NCBI RefSeq assembly: GCF_001751245.1
Contig: NZ_LJGU01000123.1
Span: 21,400-78,882 of the forward strand
Source of the DNA: Streptomyces oceani
Lineage (GTDB): Bacteria; Actinomycetota; Actinomycetes; Streptomycetales; Streptomycetaceae
Reading direction: 5' to 3'
Length of the DNA stretch: 57,483 nt
In this document: positions 8,922 to 17,367 of the stretch, one piece after another
Layout: every line of letters begins with the position of its first letter
Numbering within the stretch: position 1 is the stretch's first letter
The notes under the pieces: generated by a model
What the model was told of the DNA's origin: nothing
Databases searched by the model: none
The model's input: the letters and a program-made list of their open reading frames with translations, nothing else
Made by a program: the position numbers and the translations under genes

Positions 8922-11900
8922 GTGCGGCAGGAGTGGGAGCCGGAGGATCTGATCGAGGTCTGGACGCTGCTGGAGGAGGATCTGGAGCGGCTGCGGAACA
9001 AGTCGGGGGCGAACCGGTTGGGGTTCGCGCTGTTGCTGAAGTTCTTCGAGGTGGAGGCCCGGTTCCCGGAGAACGCTGAGGAGATCCCGGCGCCGGCGGT
9101 GGCGTACGTCGCCCAGCAGGTGAAGGTGCCCGCGGAGGAGTGGGCCGCGTACGACTGGGCGGGGCGGGCGATCAAGCGGCACCGGGTGGAGATCCGGGGC
9201 GCGTTCGGCTTCCGTGAGTGCACGGAGGAGGACCAGGCCCAGCTCGCCGAGTGGCTGGCGGTGGAGCTGTGCGGGGTGGAGTTGTCGAGGGACCGGTTGG
9301 CGGAGGCGGTGGTGGCCCGTTGCCGCAAGGACCGGCTTGAGCCGCCGACGCCGGGGCGTATCGCTCGCCTGGTGGGGTCGGCGGTCAGCACCTTCGAGGA
9401 ACGGTTCTGCGCGGCCACGGTGGTCCGGCTGTCCGCGGCGACCCGGTCCCGGCTGGATGACCTGATCGCCGAGGACGCCGAGGCGAGCGAGGACAGCGCG
9501 GGGGGCGGGGGCACGTTCTTCACCGAGCTGAAGGCCGACCCGGGCGCGCTGGGGCTGGACAGCCTGTTGGCGGAGGTGAACAAGCTCCAGCGGGTTCGCG
9601 CGCTGGAGCTGGCGCCGGAGCTGTTCGGGGACGTGTCGGAGAAGCTGGTGGCCGCCTGGCGGGCACGGGCGTCGAAGGAGTACCCCTCGGACCTGCGGGC
9701 GGCGGCCGGCCCGGTGCGCTACACGCTGCTGGCCACGCTGTGCCACGTGCGGGAGACGGAGATCACCGACTCGTTGGTGGAGCTGTTCATCCAGCTGGTG
9801 CAGAAGATCAACACGCGGGCGGAGAAGAAGGTCGAGGGCGAGTTCAACAAGGAGATGAAGCGGGTCCGCGGCAAGGAGGGCATCCTGCTGCGGCTGGCGG
9901 AGGCGGCGGTCGCCGAGCCGGGCGGCACGGTCCGCAAGGTGATCTATCCGGTGGCCGGGGAGTCGACGCTGAAGGCCCTGGCGGCGGAGGCGGCGGCGAA
10001 CGAGGCCCGGTACCGGGCCCGGGTGCGTACGGTGCTGCGCTCGTCGTACTCCAACCACTGGCGTCGGATGCTCTCGCCGCTGCTGGGCGCGTTGGAGCTG
10101 AAGTGCAACAACACCGCCTACCGGCCGGTGATGGACGCGATCGACCTGCTCAAGCGGTATCTGGACCAGCCCATCGCGAAGGAGGGGGCGTTCTTCGACG
10201 AGGCGGAGAAGATCCCGCTGGCTGGGGTGGTGCGCGATGAGTGGCGCAAGGCGGTGGTGGACGAGCGCGGCCGGGTCGAGCGCATCCCGTACGAGCTGTG
10301 CGTGCTGGTGGCGCTGCGGGACGCGCTGCGGCGGCGGGAGATCTGGGTGCCGGGCGCGAACCGGTGGCAGAACCCGGAGGACGATCTGCCACCGGACTTC
10401 GAGGACAACCGCGATGTCCACTACGACGCGATCCGCCAGCCGCAAGACCCAGAGAAGTTCATCGGGGCCCTTCAGAAGCGGCTGCGCGAGGCCCTGGCCC
10501 GCTTCGATGCGGCGCTGGGGCTGGGCACCACGGGCGGGGTGGACATCGTCCGCCGGCACGGCGAGCCGTGGATCAAGGTCTCGCCGCTGGGCAAGCAGGA
10601 GGAGCCGGAGAACCTGGTCGCTTTGAAGGCGGAGATCGAACGCCGCTGGGGCACCATCGACCTGATCGACATCCTCAAGGAGGCCGAGTTCGCCACCGGC
10701 TTCACCGGCGAGTTCACCTCGGTCGCCACACGCGAGGCGGTACCGAAGGCGGTGCTGCGGCGCCGCCTGCTGCTGGTGCTGTTCGCCCTGGGCACGAACA
10801 TGGGCATCAAGCGGGTCGCGGTCACCGGCAAGCACGGCGAGACCGAGGCCGTGCTGCGGCGGGTGCGGCACCTGTTCGTCAACCGGGCCAACCTGCGCTC
10901 CGCGCTGGTGCGGCTGGTCAACGCCACCTTCGCCGCCCGCGATCAGGCGTGGTGGGGCGAGGGCACTGCCTGCGCGAGCGACTCCAAGAAGTTCGGCTCC
11001 TGGAGCTCGAACTTCATGACCGAGTGGCACCAGCGCTACCGCGGCCCCGGAGTGATGATCTACTGGCACGTCGAGAAGAAGTCGCTGTGCGTCTACAGCC
11101 AGCTCAAGTCCTGTTCGGCCTCCGAGGTCGCCGCGATGATCGAGGGTGTGCTGCGGCACTGCACGGACGTGGAGATCGACCGGCAGTACACCGACACGCA
11201 CGGCGCTTCCATCGTCGGGTTCGCCTTCGCCCACATGCTCGGCTTCAACCTGCTGCCGAGGCTGAAGAACGTCGGCTCCGCGCGGCTGTACCGGCCGACG
11301 GCCGGGGAGGACGAGACCTGGCCGCACCTGGCGCCGGTGCTGTCGACCAAGACGATCGACTGGGACCTGATCCGCCAGCAGTACGACCAGATCGTGAAGT
11401 ACACCACCGCCCTGCGCCTGGGCACCGCCGAGGCCGAGCAAGTCCTGCGGCGCTTCATCCGCGGCGGGCCCAAGCACCCCACGTACCGGGCGATCGAGGA
11501 ACTGGGGCGGGCGGTGCGTACGGCGTTCATCTGCGACTACCTCGCGGACGCTGGCCTGCGCCGGGAGATCAACGACGGGCTCCAGGTCGTGGAGAACTGG
11601 AACAGCGCCAACCACGACCTGTTCTACGGCAAGGACGGCGACCTGACCGGCTCCGACAAGGAGTCCCAGGAGGTGTCCATGCTCGCCCTGCACCTGCTCC
11701 AGTCCGCGCTGGTGTACGTCAACACCCTGCTCCTCCAGGACATCCTGAGCGAGGAGAAGTGGCAGAAGCGGCTCACCGACGCCGACCGGCGGGCCCTGTC
11801 CCCGCTGTTCTGGACCCACGTGAACCCCTACGGCCGGTTCGAGCTGGATATGAACTCCCACCTCGACCTCGCCGCCGCGGCGGCCACGGTGCCCGGCCCC

Positions 11901-11966
11901 CGGACCGCGCCCGAGGCGGAAACCGCCCGATCGGCGACGGACGGTGCGGCTGGGTCGGCATCCTGA
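8922..11966 (+). CDS. tnpA: Tn3-family transposase TnpA
   Basis: The 1,014-residue protein is of full Tn3 TnpA length (about 1,000). The N-terminal DUF4158-type DNA-binding region ([26 protein letters not shown]-like block) is followed by the DDE catalytic region. Candidate catalytic residues are Asp687 (SDSKKFGSW), Asp758 (YTDTHG) and Glu891 (LQVVENWN), each in the conserved Tn3 context. It catalyses replicative transposition by cutting at the 38-bp ends. GTG 8922 is preceded by AAGGAG and lies 150 bp inside the left end. The very long minus-strand frame across this gene is a shadow. No frameshift is visible. Confidence 0.95.
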   Translation: MRQEWEPEDLIEVWTLLEEDLERLRNKSGANRLGFALLLKFFEVEARFPENAEEIPAPAVAYVAQQVKVPAEEWAAYDWAGRAIKRHRVEIRGAFGFRECTEEDQAQLAEWLAVELCGVELSRDRLAEAVVARCRKDRLEPPTPGRIARLVGSAVSTFEERFCAATVVRLSAATRSRLDDLIAEDAEASEDSAGGGGTFFTELKADPGALGLDSLLAEVNKLQRVRALELAPELFGDVSEKLVAAWRARASKEYPSDLRAAAGPVRYTLLATLCHVRETEITDSLVELFIQLVQKINTRAEKKVEGEFNKEMKRVRGKEGILLRLAEAAVAEPGGTVRKVIYPVAGESTLKALAAEAAANEARYRARVRTVLRSSYSNHWRRMLSPLLGALELKCNNTAYRPVMDAIDLLKRYLDQPIAKEGAFFDEAEKIPLAGVVRDEWRKAVVDERGRVERIPYELCVLVALRDALRRREIWVPGANRWQNPEDDLPPDFEDNRDVHYDAIRQPQDPEKFIGALQKRLREALARFDAALGLGTTGGVDIVRRHGEPWIKVSPLGKQEEPENLVALKAEIERRWGTIDLIDILKEAEFATGFTGEFTSVATREAVPKAVLRRRLLLVLFALGTNMGIKRVAVTGKHGETEAVLRRVRHLFVNRANLRSALVRLVNATFAARDQAWWGEGTACASDSKKFGSWSSNFMTEWHQRYRGPGVMIYWHVEKKSLCVYSQLKSCSASEVAAMIEGVLRHCTDVEIDRQYTDTHGASIVGFAFAHMLGFNLLPRLKNVGSARLYRPTAGEDETWPHLAPVLSTKTIDWDLIRQQYDQIVKYTTALRLGTAEAEQVLRRFIRGGPKHPTYRAIEELGRAVRTAFICDYLADAGLRREINDGLQVVENWNSANHDLFYGKDGDLTGSDKESQEVSMLALHLLQSALVYVNTLLLQDILSEEKWQKRLTDADRRALSPLFWTHVNPYGRFELDMNSHLDLAAAAATVPGPRTAPEAETARSATDGAAGSAS

Positions 11967-12098
11967 AGACCATGGGCCCGGCGTCGCTCCCCGGCGGCTG
12001 GATCGTTGAGCGGGGTGAGACGCCGGGCCGGTGTCGACGCGGTCGCCCGTCCGGGCGGGCGCCGCGGGGCAGTCATGGCGGCGCCGGCAGTGGGCGGA

Positions 12099-13031
12099 TC
12101 AGCAACAGCGACCGTCGGACGGCGTGGTGGAGGAAGCGTGCTGGGTCGCGTCCTCGTCGTCGCGCCGGTCTTTGCCCTGGGCCTCGCCGGTGGCCTGGGC
12201 GTGGAGACGGTGGCGGAGGGCGGGGGCGCCCGCGGCGAGGACGGCGATTACCGCGAGTACCGCGAGTACCGCGACGAAGGTGCTGTGGGCCTGGATCCAG
12301 GTGGAGACGGCGCTGGAGAAGCGGGCCAGGGCGCCGCTGCTGGTGGCGGTGCCGCTGATGGCTGCCGGGTACCAGTACCAGGCCAGGTAGACGCCGGTGA
12401 CGACGAGGACGGCGGCGGTGACGCGGGGCCCGTAGCGGGCCAGCGCGGTGATCTTCCGGGTGAGCGCGGCCCCGGCCGCCGCGGTGATGACCGCGACGAG
12501 CAGCAGGACGGTGGCGGATCCGGCGGCGTACGCGGCGAAAACGAGGAGCAGTCCGCCGTAGCTGGCGGTGGCCTGGGCCTGAGCGATCACGGCGAGCAGC
12601 ACGCCGAAGGTGCAGGACAGGGATGCGGCCGCGTAGCCGATGCCGAAGACGGCCATGCGGCGGGTGGTGGGCGGGCCTTCGGCTGCCCGCCCGGGGGTGC
12701 CGGGCAGCCGAAGGCTCAGGGTCCGGCCGGCGAGCATCGCCAGTCCGAGCAGCAGCAGGATGACGCCGGTGGCAAGTCCGAGCCAGGGGGCGGCCTGGAT
12801 CAGGGCGCGGGCGCCGGCACTGACGACGAGCCCGGCCACCGCGAGAGTCCCGGCGAAACCGATCGTCAGCGCGGCTCCGGAGCGCAGCGCACGGGCCAGC
12901 CGCAGCGGCAGGGGTGCGGTGTCGGCGTCACCGAGGGCGTAGGTGATCCAGGCGGGCAGCAGGGCGAATCCGCAAGGGTTGACCGGGGCGATCATCCCGG
13001 CGGCGAACGCGAGGGCGAGCAGGCCGTTCAC
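12099..13031 (-). CDS. CcdA/DsbD-family membrane protein, probable mercury-transport component
   Basis: This 310-residue integral membrane protein has about seven hydrophobic segments. The first carries the CcdA-family signature around APVNPCGFALLPAW and a later one GYAAASLSCTFGVLLA, so one Cys sits in each of two helices as in thiol electron carriers. The C-terminus is hydrophilic and ends GRCC, a possible thiol/metal site. GTG at 13031 overlaps the stop of the upstream lipoprotein gene (GTGA), so the pair is coupled. In mer operons of Gram-positive bacteria CcdA-like proteins can take the place of classical transporters. Here it may move Hg(II) or reduce the partner lipoprotein; which one is inference. 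Confidence 0.8.
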   Translation of the reverse strand: MNGLLALAFAAGMIAPVNPCGFALLPAWITYALGDADTAPLPLRLARALRSGAALTIGFAGTLAVAGLVVSAGARALIQAAPWLGLATGVILLLLGLAMLAGRTLSLRLPGTPGRAAEGPPTTRRMAVFGIGYAAASLSCTFGVLLAVIAQAQATASYGGLLLVFAAYAAGSATVLLLVAVITAAAGAALTRKITALARYGPRVTAAVLVVTGVYLAWYWYPAAISGTATSSGALARFSSAVSTWIQAHSTFVAVLAVLAVIAVLAAGAPALRHRLHAQATGEAQGKDRRDDEDATQHASSTTPSDGRCC

Positions 13032-13570
13032 TTGGCGCTCGCCTTGTGCAGGGCGGTCTGGATCTGGTCCGAGGAGGGGTCGGTGGCCCGGTAGGTGACC
13101 TTGCCCTGGGGGTCGACGACGATCAGGGTGGACAGGGCTGCGACCTTGTACCGCTGGGAGAGGGCGGCTCGGGTGTCGATGGCCGCGGGTAGTTCGGGGG
13201 CCTTGATGGAGCCCAGGAACTGCCGGATGGTCTGGGGTGATTCGCTGGGGTCCATGTCCACGGCCAGGATGTTGGCCTTGCCGTTCAGCGTTTTGCCCGC
13301 CGTGGCCAGGGACTTGGCGCCGCCTGCGCATTCGCCGCAGCCGACGGAGAAGAAGAACAGTGCGGTCGGCTTGTTGTCCGGCACCGTGACCTTCTCGTCG
13401 CCGATCGTGGTCACCGCAGTGCCTTGCTGGGACCCGAAGCTGGCGGAGGCACCGGCGGCGGGCTTGGTCGTCGAGGTGTCCTGGTTGCCGCAGGCCGTGG
13501 CGCCCGCCGCGAGAACGGCGGTCACGGCAAGCGCGAGGAGGGTGCGGTGGCGGGGCAGGGACGTCGTCAT
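13028..13570 (-). CDS. Thioredoxin-like exported lipoprotein, likely MerP-equivalent mercury-binding protein
   Basis: The 180-residue protein has a lipoprotein signal (basic start, LLALAVTAVLAAG, lipobox AGATAC). It then has a thioredoxin/TlpA-like fold with VGCGECAGG as the CxxC active site, followed by ILAVDMDPSES and STLIVVDPQGKVTYRATDP. It would sit on the outer face of the membrane. The ATG overlaps the stop of the merT-like gene by ATGA and its own stop overlaps the ccdA-like gene, so the three genes form one translational unit. The cysteine pair could capture Hg(II) before transport, the role MerP plays in classical operons, or act as a redox partner of the CcdA-like protein. Confidence 0.8.
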   Translation of the reverse strand: MTTSLPRHRTLLALAVTAVLAAGATACGNQDTSTTKPAAGASASFGSQQGTAVTTIGDEKVTVPDNKPTALFFFSVGCGECAGGAKSLATAGKTLNGKANILAVDMDPSESPQTIRQFLGSIKAPELPAAIDTRAALSQRYKVAALSTLIVVDPQGKVTYRATDPSSDQIQTALHKASAK

Positions 13571-13902
13571 CGGGAGCGGGGGCCTTCCTGGTCGGCCGGG
13601 GCGTGCGGGTGGTCCCGGTCGGCGGAGTTCTTGGTCGCCTCGGCGGGCGGGCAGCAGGCATCGCGGCCGGAACGGCGGCGACGGACGACAGCGGTGACGG
13701 TGGCGACCAGTAGGACGACCGCGGCGGCGATCACCCAGGGGTTGCCCAGGAAGGCGCCGATTCCGGCGAGGGCGCCGGCGGCGATCAGGGCGGGCCCGGC
13801 ACAGCAGACGATCATCAGGACGGCGGCGCCGATCCCGGCGGCGGCCATGCCGGTGCCGGAGGACTCTGGGTCACGGCGCGGGGGCCGGTCGGTCGTGGGC
13901 AT
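13567..13902 (-). CDS. merT: MerT-like mercuric transport membrane protein
   Basis: This 111-residue protein has two to three hydrophobic segments. The first contains a vicinal cysteine pair in LMIVCCAGPALIAAGALAG, as in MerT/MerF proteins, which pass Hg(II) inward through paired thiols. A second Cys pair follows in the cytoplasmic tail (GRDACCPP). AAGGAG precedes the ATG at 13902. The gene is 19 bp from the ArsR-type regulator and overlaps the lipoprotein gene. It is shorter than many MerT proteins and has a hydrophilic, His/Asp-rich tail. Confidence 0.8.
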   Translation of the reverse strand: MPTTDRPPRRDPESSGTGMAAAGIGAAVLMIVCCAGPALIAAGALAGIGAFLGNPWVIAAAVVLLVATVTAVVRRRRSGRDACCPPAEATKNSADRDHPHAPADQEGPRSR

Positions 13903-13921
13903 AGCGGACGCTCCTTGCGGG

Positions 13922-14305
13922 TCAGCCCTGGCTGTCGGGGATGCGGGTGCAGCAGGTCAGGGCGGTGGCGTTGTCCGCGGCCAGCGAGCGGGCCAGCACG
14001 ATCAGGTCGGCCACCCGCGGGTCGCCGACGGAGTAGCGCAGCTTCTTGCCGTCCCGGCGGGCGGTCACATAGCCGCAGTCGGTAAGGCAGGACAGGTGCA
14101 CTGAGACGCGGGGCTGGGAGATGCCGGCGTAGGCGACGCAGTCGGCGGAGGTCCGCTCGCCGCGAAGGATGTACTCCAGCAGCTTCAGGCGGGTGGGGTC
14201 AGACAGGGCGCGGAAGAACTTCGCCACCGTGTCCAGGTGGGTACACGGCACCTCCCCCGTCGCATCGTGGACGGTGGGGGCGGGTGCTGGGGTGCGGTCG
14301 GGCAT
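13922..14305 (-). CDS. merR: ArsR/SmtB-family mercury-responsive repressor
   Basis: The 127-residue winged-helix protein carries the ArsR core (FRALSDPTRLKLLEYIL, then SQPRVSVHLSCLTDCGYVTARRDGKKLRYSV). Cysteines at CTHLD, ADCVAY, LSCLTDCG and the tail TCCTR could bind Hg(II). As known for the Streptomyces lividans mer system, the repressor is of ArsR type rather than the MerR family. Metal binding would release it from DNA. It is first in the minus-strand arm, divergent from merA across 122 bp holding two copies of a 20-bp dyad that are the likely operators. ATG 14305 follows GGAGG. Confidence 0.88.
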   Translation of the reverse strand: MPDRTPAPAPTVHDATGEVPCTHLDTVAKFFRALSDPTRLKLLEYILRGERTSADCVAYAGISQPRVSVHLSCLTDCGYVTARRDGKKLRYSVGDPRVADLIVLARSLAADNATALTCCTRIPDSQG

Positions 14306-14326
14306 TCGGGGCCTCCACGACTGGAA

Positions 14327-14346
14327 CTATTCGCCTGACCGCATAG
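14327..14346. promoter_or_regulatory. mer operator copy 1 (20-bp dyad)
   Basis: CTATTCG-N6-CGCATAG is an imperfect palindrome typical of ArsR-family sites, lying 22 bp upstream of the merR start. A second copy with a different spacer starts 35 bp away. Confidence 0.75.
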
Positions 14347-14361
14347 TATGGTGACAGCAAG

Positions 14362-14381
14362 CTATTCGGCAAGACGCATAG
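14362..14381. promoter_or_regulatory. mer operator copy 2 (20-bp dyad)
   Basis: This is the same CTATTCG-N6-CGCATAG element, 47 bp upstream of the merA start. Conservation of both half-sites but not of the 6-bp spacer argues for a protein-binding site rather than a chance repeat. Confidence 0.75.
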
Positions 14382-14427
14382 GAATGGTCCCGGTCACACC
14401 GGGCCCCGCACGCGAGGAGGTGCTGCG

Positions 14428-15867
14428 GTGAACGCAGCGGACAACGGCTACGACCTGGCGGTCATCGGCTCCGGCGGCGGGGCGTTCGCCGCCGCGATCG
14501 CCGCGCGGCGCAAGGGCCGCTCCGTGGTGATGGTCGAGCGCGCCACGACCGGCGGCACGTGTGTGAACACCGGCTGCGTGCCGTCCAAGGCGCTGCTGGC
14601 CGCCGCCGAGGCCCGCCGTAGCGCGATGGAGGGCAAGCGGTTCCCCGGTATCCGGACCGAGGCCGGGCCAGTGGACTTCGACGCGCTGATCGGCGGCAAG
14701 GACAAGCTGGTCGAGCAGATGCGGGCGGAGAAGTACACCGACCTGGCCGCCGAGTACGGCTGGGACATCCTGCCGGGCACTGCCCGTTTCACCGGCGGCT
14801 CCGACAGCCCTGCCTTGGAGGTCGCGCTGGCCGACGGCGTCGGCAGCCGCCGGGTCGAGGCCGCCCACTACCTCATCGCCACCGGCTCCGCCCCGTGGGC
14901 GCCGCCCGTCGAGGGCCTTCAGGAGACCGGCTACCTGACCTCCACCACCGCCATGGACCTGGACACACTCCCCGAAAGCCTGCTCGTCCTGGGTGCCGGC
15001 TATGTCGGTCTGGAGCAGGCCCAGCTCTTCGCCCGCCTAGGCACCAAGGTCACCGTGATCGCGCGCAGCCGCCTGACCTCGGGTGAGGAACCCGAGATCT
15101 CGGCCGCCCTGGAAGACGTCTTCGCGGACGAAGGCATCACCGTCCACACCCACACCCGACTGACTACGGTGCGCCGGGACGCCGACAAGATAGTGGCCAC
15201 CGCCCGCACCGGCGACGGCCGCGAGCGTCAACTGCGCGCCACGCATCTGCTGGTGGCCACCGGTCGCCGTCCGGTCACCGACGAACTCGACCTGGACGCG
15301 GTCGGGGTCACCACTGGCGAGCGCGGCGAAGTCGTCGTCGACGAGCAGCTGCGCACGGCGAACCCGCGGATCTGGGCGGCCGGGGACGTCACCGGGCACC
15401 CCCAGTTCGTCTACGTCGCCTCCGCCCACGGCGCCCTCATCGCCGACAACGCCTTCGACGCCGCCGGGCGCACGGTGGACTACCACCACCTGCCCCGCGT
15501 CACTTTCACCAGCCCGGCCACCGCCTCCGCCGGCCTGACCGACGCCGAAGCCATCGCCCAGGGCTACACATGCGACTGCCGCGTCCTGCCGCTGGAATAC
15601 GTTCCCCGCGCGCTGGTCAACCGCGATACCCGCGGCCTGATCAAACTCGTCGCCGACGCCACCACCGGTCGCCTCCTCGGGGCGCACGTCCTGGCCGACG
15701 GCGCCGGAGACGTCATCGCCGCCGCCGTCTACGCACTGGCGGGCGGCATGACCGTGCAACAGATGGCCGACCTGTGGTGCCCCTACCTGACCATGGCCGA
15801 GGGCCTCAAGCTGGCCGCCCAGACCTACACCCGCGACATCACCAAACTCTCCTGCTGCGCCTCCTGA
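14428..15867 (+). CDS. merA: Mercuric reductase
   Basis: The 479-residue flavoprotein disulfide reductase reduces Hg(II) to volatile Hg(0) with NADPH in the cytoplasm. The N-terminal FAD motif GSGGGAFAAAIAAR is followed by the redox pair in GGTCVNTGCVPSK (Cys45, Cys50), the NADPH-binding GAGYVGLEQA, a second FAD motif IWAAGDVTG, and the diagnostic C-terminal vicinal pair LSCCAS (Cys476-Cys477). It lacks the extra N-terminal heavy-metal-associated domain of many MerA proteins. GTG 14428 follows GAGGAGG. It leads merA-merB-membrane protein and is divergent from the ArsR-type repressor, so mercury should induce both arms. Confidence 0.96.
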   Translation: MNAADNGYDLAVIGSGGGAFAAAIAARRKGRSVVMVERATTGGTCVNTGCVPSKALLAAAEARRSAMEGKRFPGIRTEAGPVDFDALIGGKDKLVEQMRAEKYTDLAAEYGWDILPGTARFTGGSDSPALEVALADGVGSRRVEAAHYLIATGSAPWAPPVEGLQETGYLTSTTAMDLDTLPESLLVLGAGYVGLEQAQLFARLGTKVTVIARSRLTSGEEPEISAALEDVFADEGITVHTHTRLTTVRRDADKIVATARTGDGRERQLRATHLLVATGRRPVTDELDLDAVGVTTGERGEVVVDEQLRTANPRIWAAGDVTGHPQFVYVASAHGALIADNAFDAAGRTVDYHHLPRVTFTSPATASAGLTDAEAIAQGYTCDCRVLPLEYVPRALVNRDTRGLIKLVADATTGRLLGAHVLADGAGDVIAAAVYALAGGMTVQQMADLWCPYLTMAEGLKLAAQTYTRDITKLSCCAS

Positions 15868-15895
15868 CCAGCCCCTGCCGCGAAAGGCCCCCGCC

Positions 15896-16546
15896 ATGGA
15901 CGCCAGCACCCAGCAGCTCACCGACCGCCTCACCACCGCGTTCGCCGCCGCCGGCCACGCCACCGCCCGCCCCTGGCTGTGGCCCGCGCTGCTGAAGCTC
16001 CTCGGCCGCGGCGAGGCCGTCACCACCACCCAGCTCGCCGACACCACGGGGAAGAGCGAAGACGAGGTCCGCCACGCGCTCGCCACCCTGCCGGACACCG
16101 AATACGACGCCGCGGGCCGCATCGTCGGCAGCGGCATCACCCTCAACCCCACCCCGCACCGCTTCACCGTCGACGGACGGCAGCTGTTCACCTGGTGCGC
16201 CCTGGACACCCTCGTCTTCCCCGCCGTCCTCGGCCGGCCCGCCGAGGTTGAATCCCCCTGCCACACCACCCACGCCACCGTCCGGCTGACCGTCGAACCC
16301 GGCCGGGTCACCCGCACCGACCCCGCCACCGCGGTCATCTCGCTCGTCACCCCCGACGACCTCACCGCCGTGCGCTCCGCGTTCTGCAATCACGTGCACT
16401 TCTTCGCCTCCCACCATGCCGCCGCCCCCTGGCTGGCTGAGCATCCCGAGGCCACCACCGTGCCCGTCCAACAGGCCCTGGCCGTCGGCCAGCTGCTGGC
16501 CACCGCCTTCCAGCAGGACCCCGGCCAGGCCGGGTGCTGCTGCTGA
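15896..16546 (+). CDS. merB: Organomercurial lyase
   Basis: This 216-residue enzyme protonolyses C-Hg bonds of organomercurials, giving Hg(II) for MerA. The catalytic triad is visible: Cys101 and Asp104 in WCALD and Cys164 in FCNHVHFFAS. These match Cys96, Asp99 and Cys159 of the plasmid R831b enzyme. A helix-turn-helix-like N-terminal domain (TTTQLADTTGKSEDEV) is also standard. The C-terminus ends GCCC, an extra thiol cluster that could hand Hg(II) on to MerA. It lies 28 bp after merA. Its presence makes the resistance broad-spectrum. Confidence 0.95.
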   Translation: MDASTQQLTDRLTTAFAAAGHATARPWLWPALLKLLGRGEAVTTTQLADTTGKSEDEVRHALATLPDTEYDAAGRIVGSGITLNPTPHRFTVDGRQLFTWCALDTLVFPAVLGRPAEVESPCHTTHATVRLTVEPGRVTRTDPATAVISLVTPDDLTAVRSAFCNHVHFFASHHAAAPWLAEHPEATTVPVQQALAVGQLLATAFQQDPGQAGCCC

Positions 16547-16594
16547 AACCCCGCGCCGGACACCGCCATACCCCGTCAGGAAGGGAACGCGCAG

Positions 16595-17113
16595 ATGAAG
16601 ACCACGGACCTGCTCACCGACGCAGTCATCGCCCCGGTCGCCGGGTACACGGCGACGAAGGCGATGGAACCGCTGAGCATGAAGCTCTACCAGCTCCAAT
16701 CCGACAAGACCCGCGAACGCGACGATGCCGCCCGGCCCGGTTCCCCGTCCCAGATCGCCGCCGACAAGACCCTCGGCCTGCTCGGTATTCACCTTGAAGG
16801 CACCGCGCGCGAGTGGTCCGGGACGGCCTTCCACTACGGGCTCGCCACCAGCTGGGCCCCGGTGTACGCGCTGCTGCGCCGCACCACAGGACTGAACCCG
16901 GTGGCAGCAGGGCTCACCTCCGGGGCAGCGATGTCCCTGATCGTGGACGAGGCCATCACCCCACTGGCCGGATTCTCCGCTCCCAACCGCGCCTACCCGG
17001 CCGTGACCCACCTGCGCGGCTTCGCCGCCCACCTCGCCTTCGGCCTCGCCGTCGCCACCGTCACCGAAACCGCCTGGGCGATCCTCCGCCGCCGCCCACA
17101 CCCCGGGCGCTGA
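16595..17113 (+). CDS. Small integral membrane protein of the mer arm (DUF1440/YagU-like)
   Basis: This 172-residue protein follows merB by 48 bp and is preceded by AGGAAGGG. It has several hydrophobic helices (LTDAVIAPVAGYTATKAM; FHYGLATSWAPVYALL; PVAAGLTSGAAMSLIVDEAITPLAGF; FAAHLAFGLAVATVTETAWAIL). The pattern recalls DUF1440/YagU-type membrane proteins. It has no cysteine, unlike the known mercury carriers, so a direct Hg(II) transport role is doubtful. Co-transcription with merAB suggests an accessory function in resistance or a passenger gene. Confidence 0.65.
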   Translation: MKTTDLLTDAVIAPVAGYTATKAMEPLSMKLYQLQSDKTRERDDAARPGSPSQIAADKTLGLLGIHLEGTAREWSGTAFHYGLATSWAPVYALLRRTTGLNPVAAGLTSGAAMSLIVDEAITPLAGFSAPNRAYPAVTHLRGFAAHLAFGLAVATVTETAWAILRRRPHPGR

Positions 17114-17222
17114 CTCTGCAAGCTGCTGCTTGCGAAGCTCGAATAGATCACCCAAGCCCTGCCCGCCGACCGCAGGTTCTTCCCCAGCGCCAGCCAAGGG
17201 CCAGAGTTGTACGCGGGGCTAC

Positions 17223-17341
17223 TCTCACAAACGGTCCTTTGCGCGAGCAAGATCAATCCCGGGCCGCCGGACCCCCGCCGGACCCGGATTCACTCGCAGA
17301 ACCCGTTCTCACTCAAAAGCGGGGCGGACCCCCTTGTGAGA
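17223..17341. promoter_or_regulatory. Candidate resolution (res) site upstream of the resolvase gene
   Basis: Tn3 resolvases act at a res site next to their gene. This 254-bp gap holds inverted copies of TCTCACAA (17223-17230) and TTGTGAGA (17334-17341), plus AT-richer tracts (ACTCAAAAGC, TGCGAAAATCC) in otherwise GC-rich DNA. Exact subsites cannot be assigned by eye. Confidence 0.35.
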
Positions 17342-17367
17342 CTTGCATTGTGCGAAAATCCGGGCTC

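Noticed and set aside
8748..11861. Minus-strand ORF of over 1,000 codons opposite tnpA
   Set aside because: The plus strand encodes a complete Tn3 transposase; the antisense frame is low-complexity shadow.
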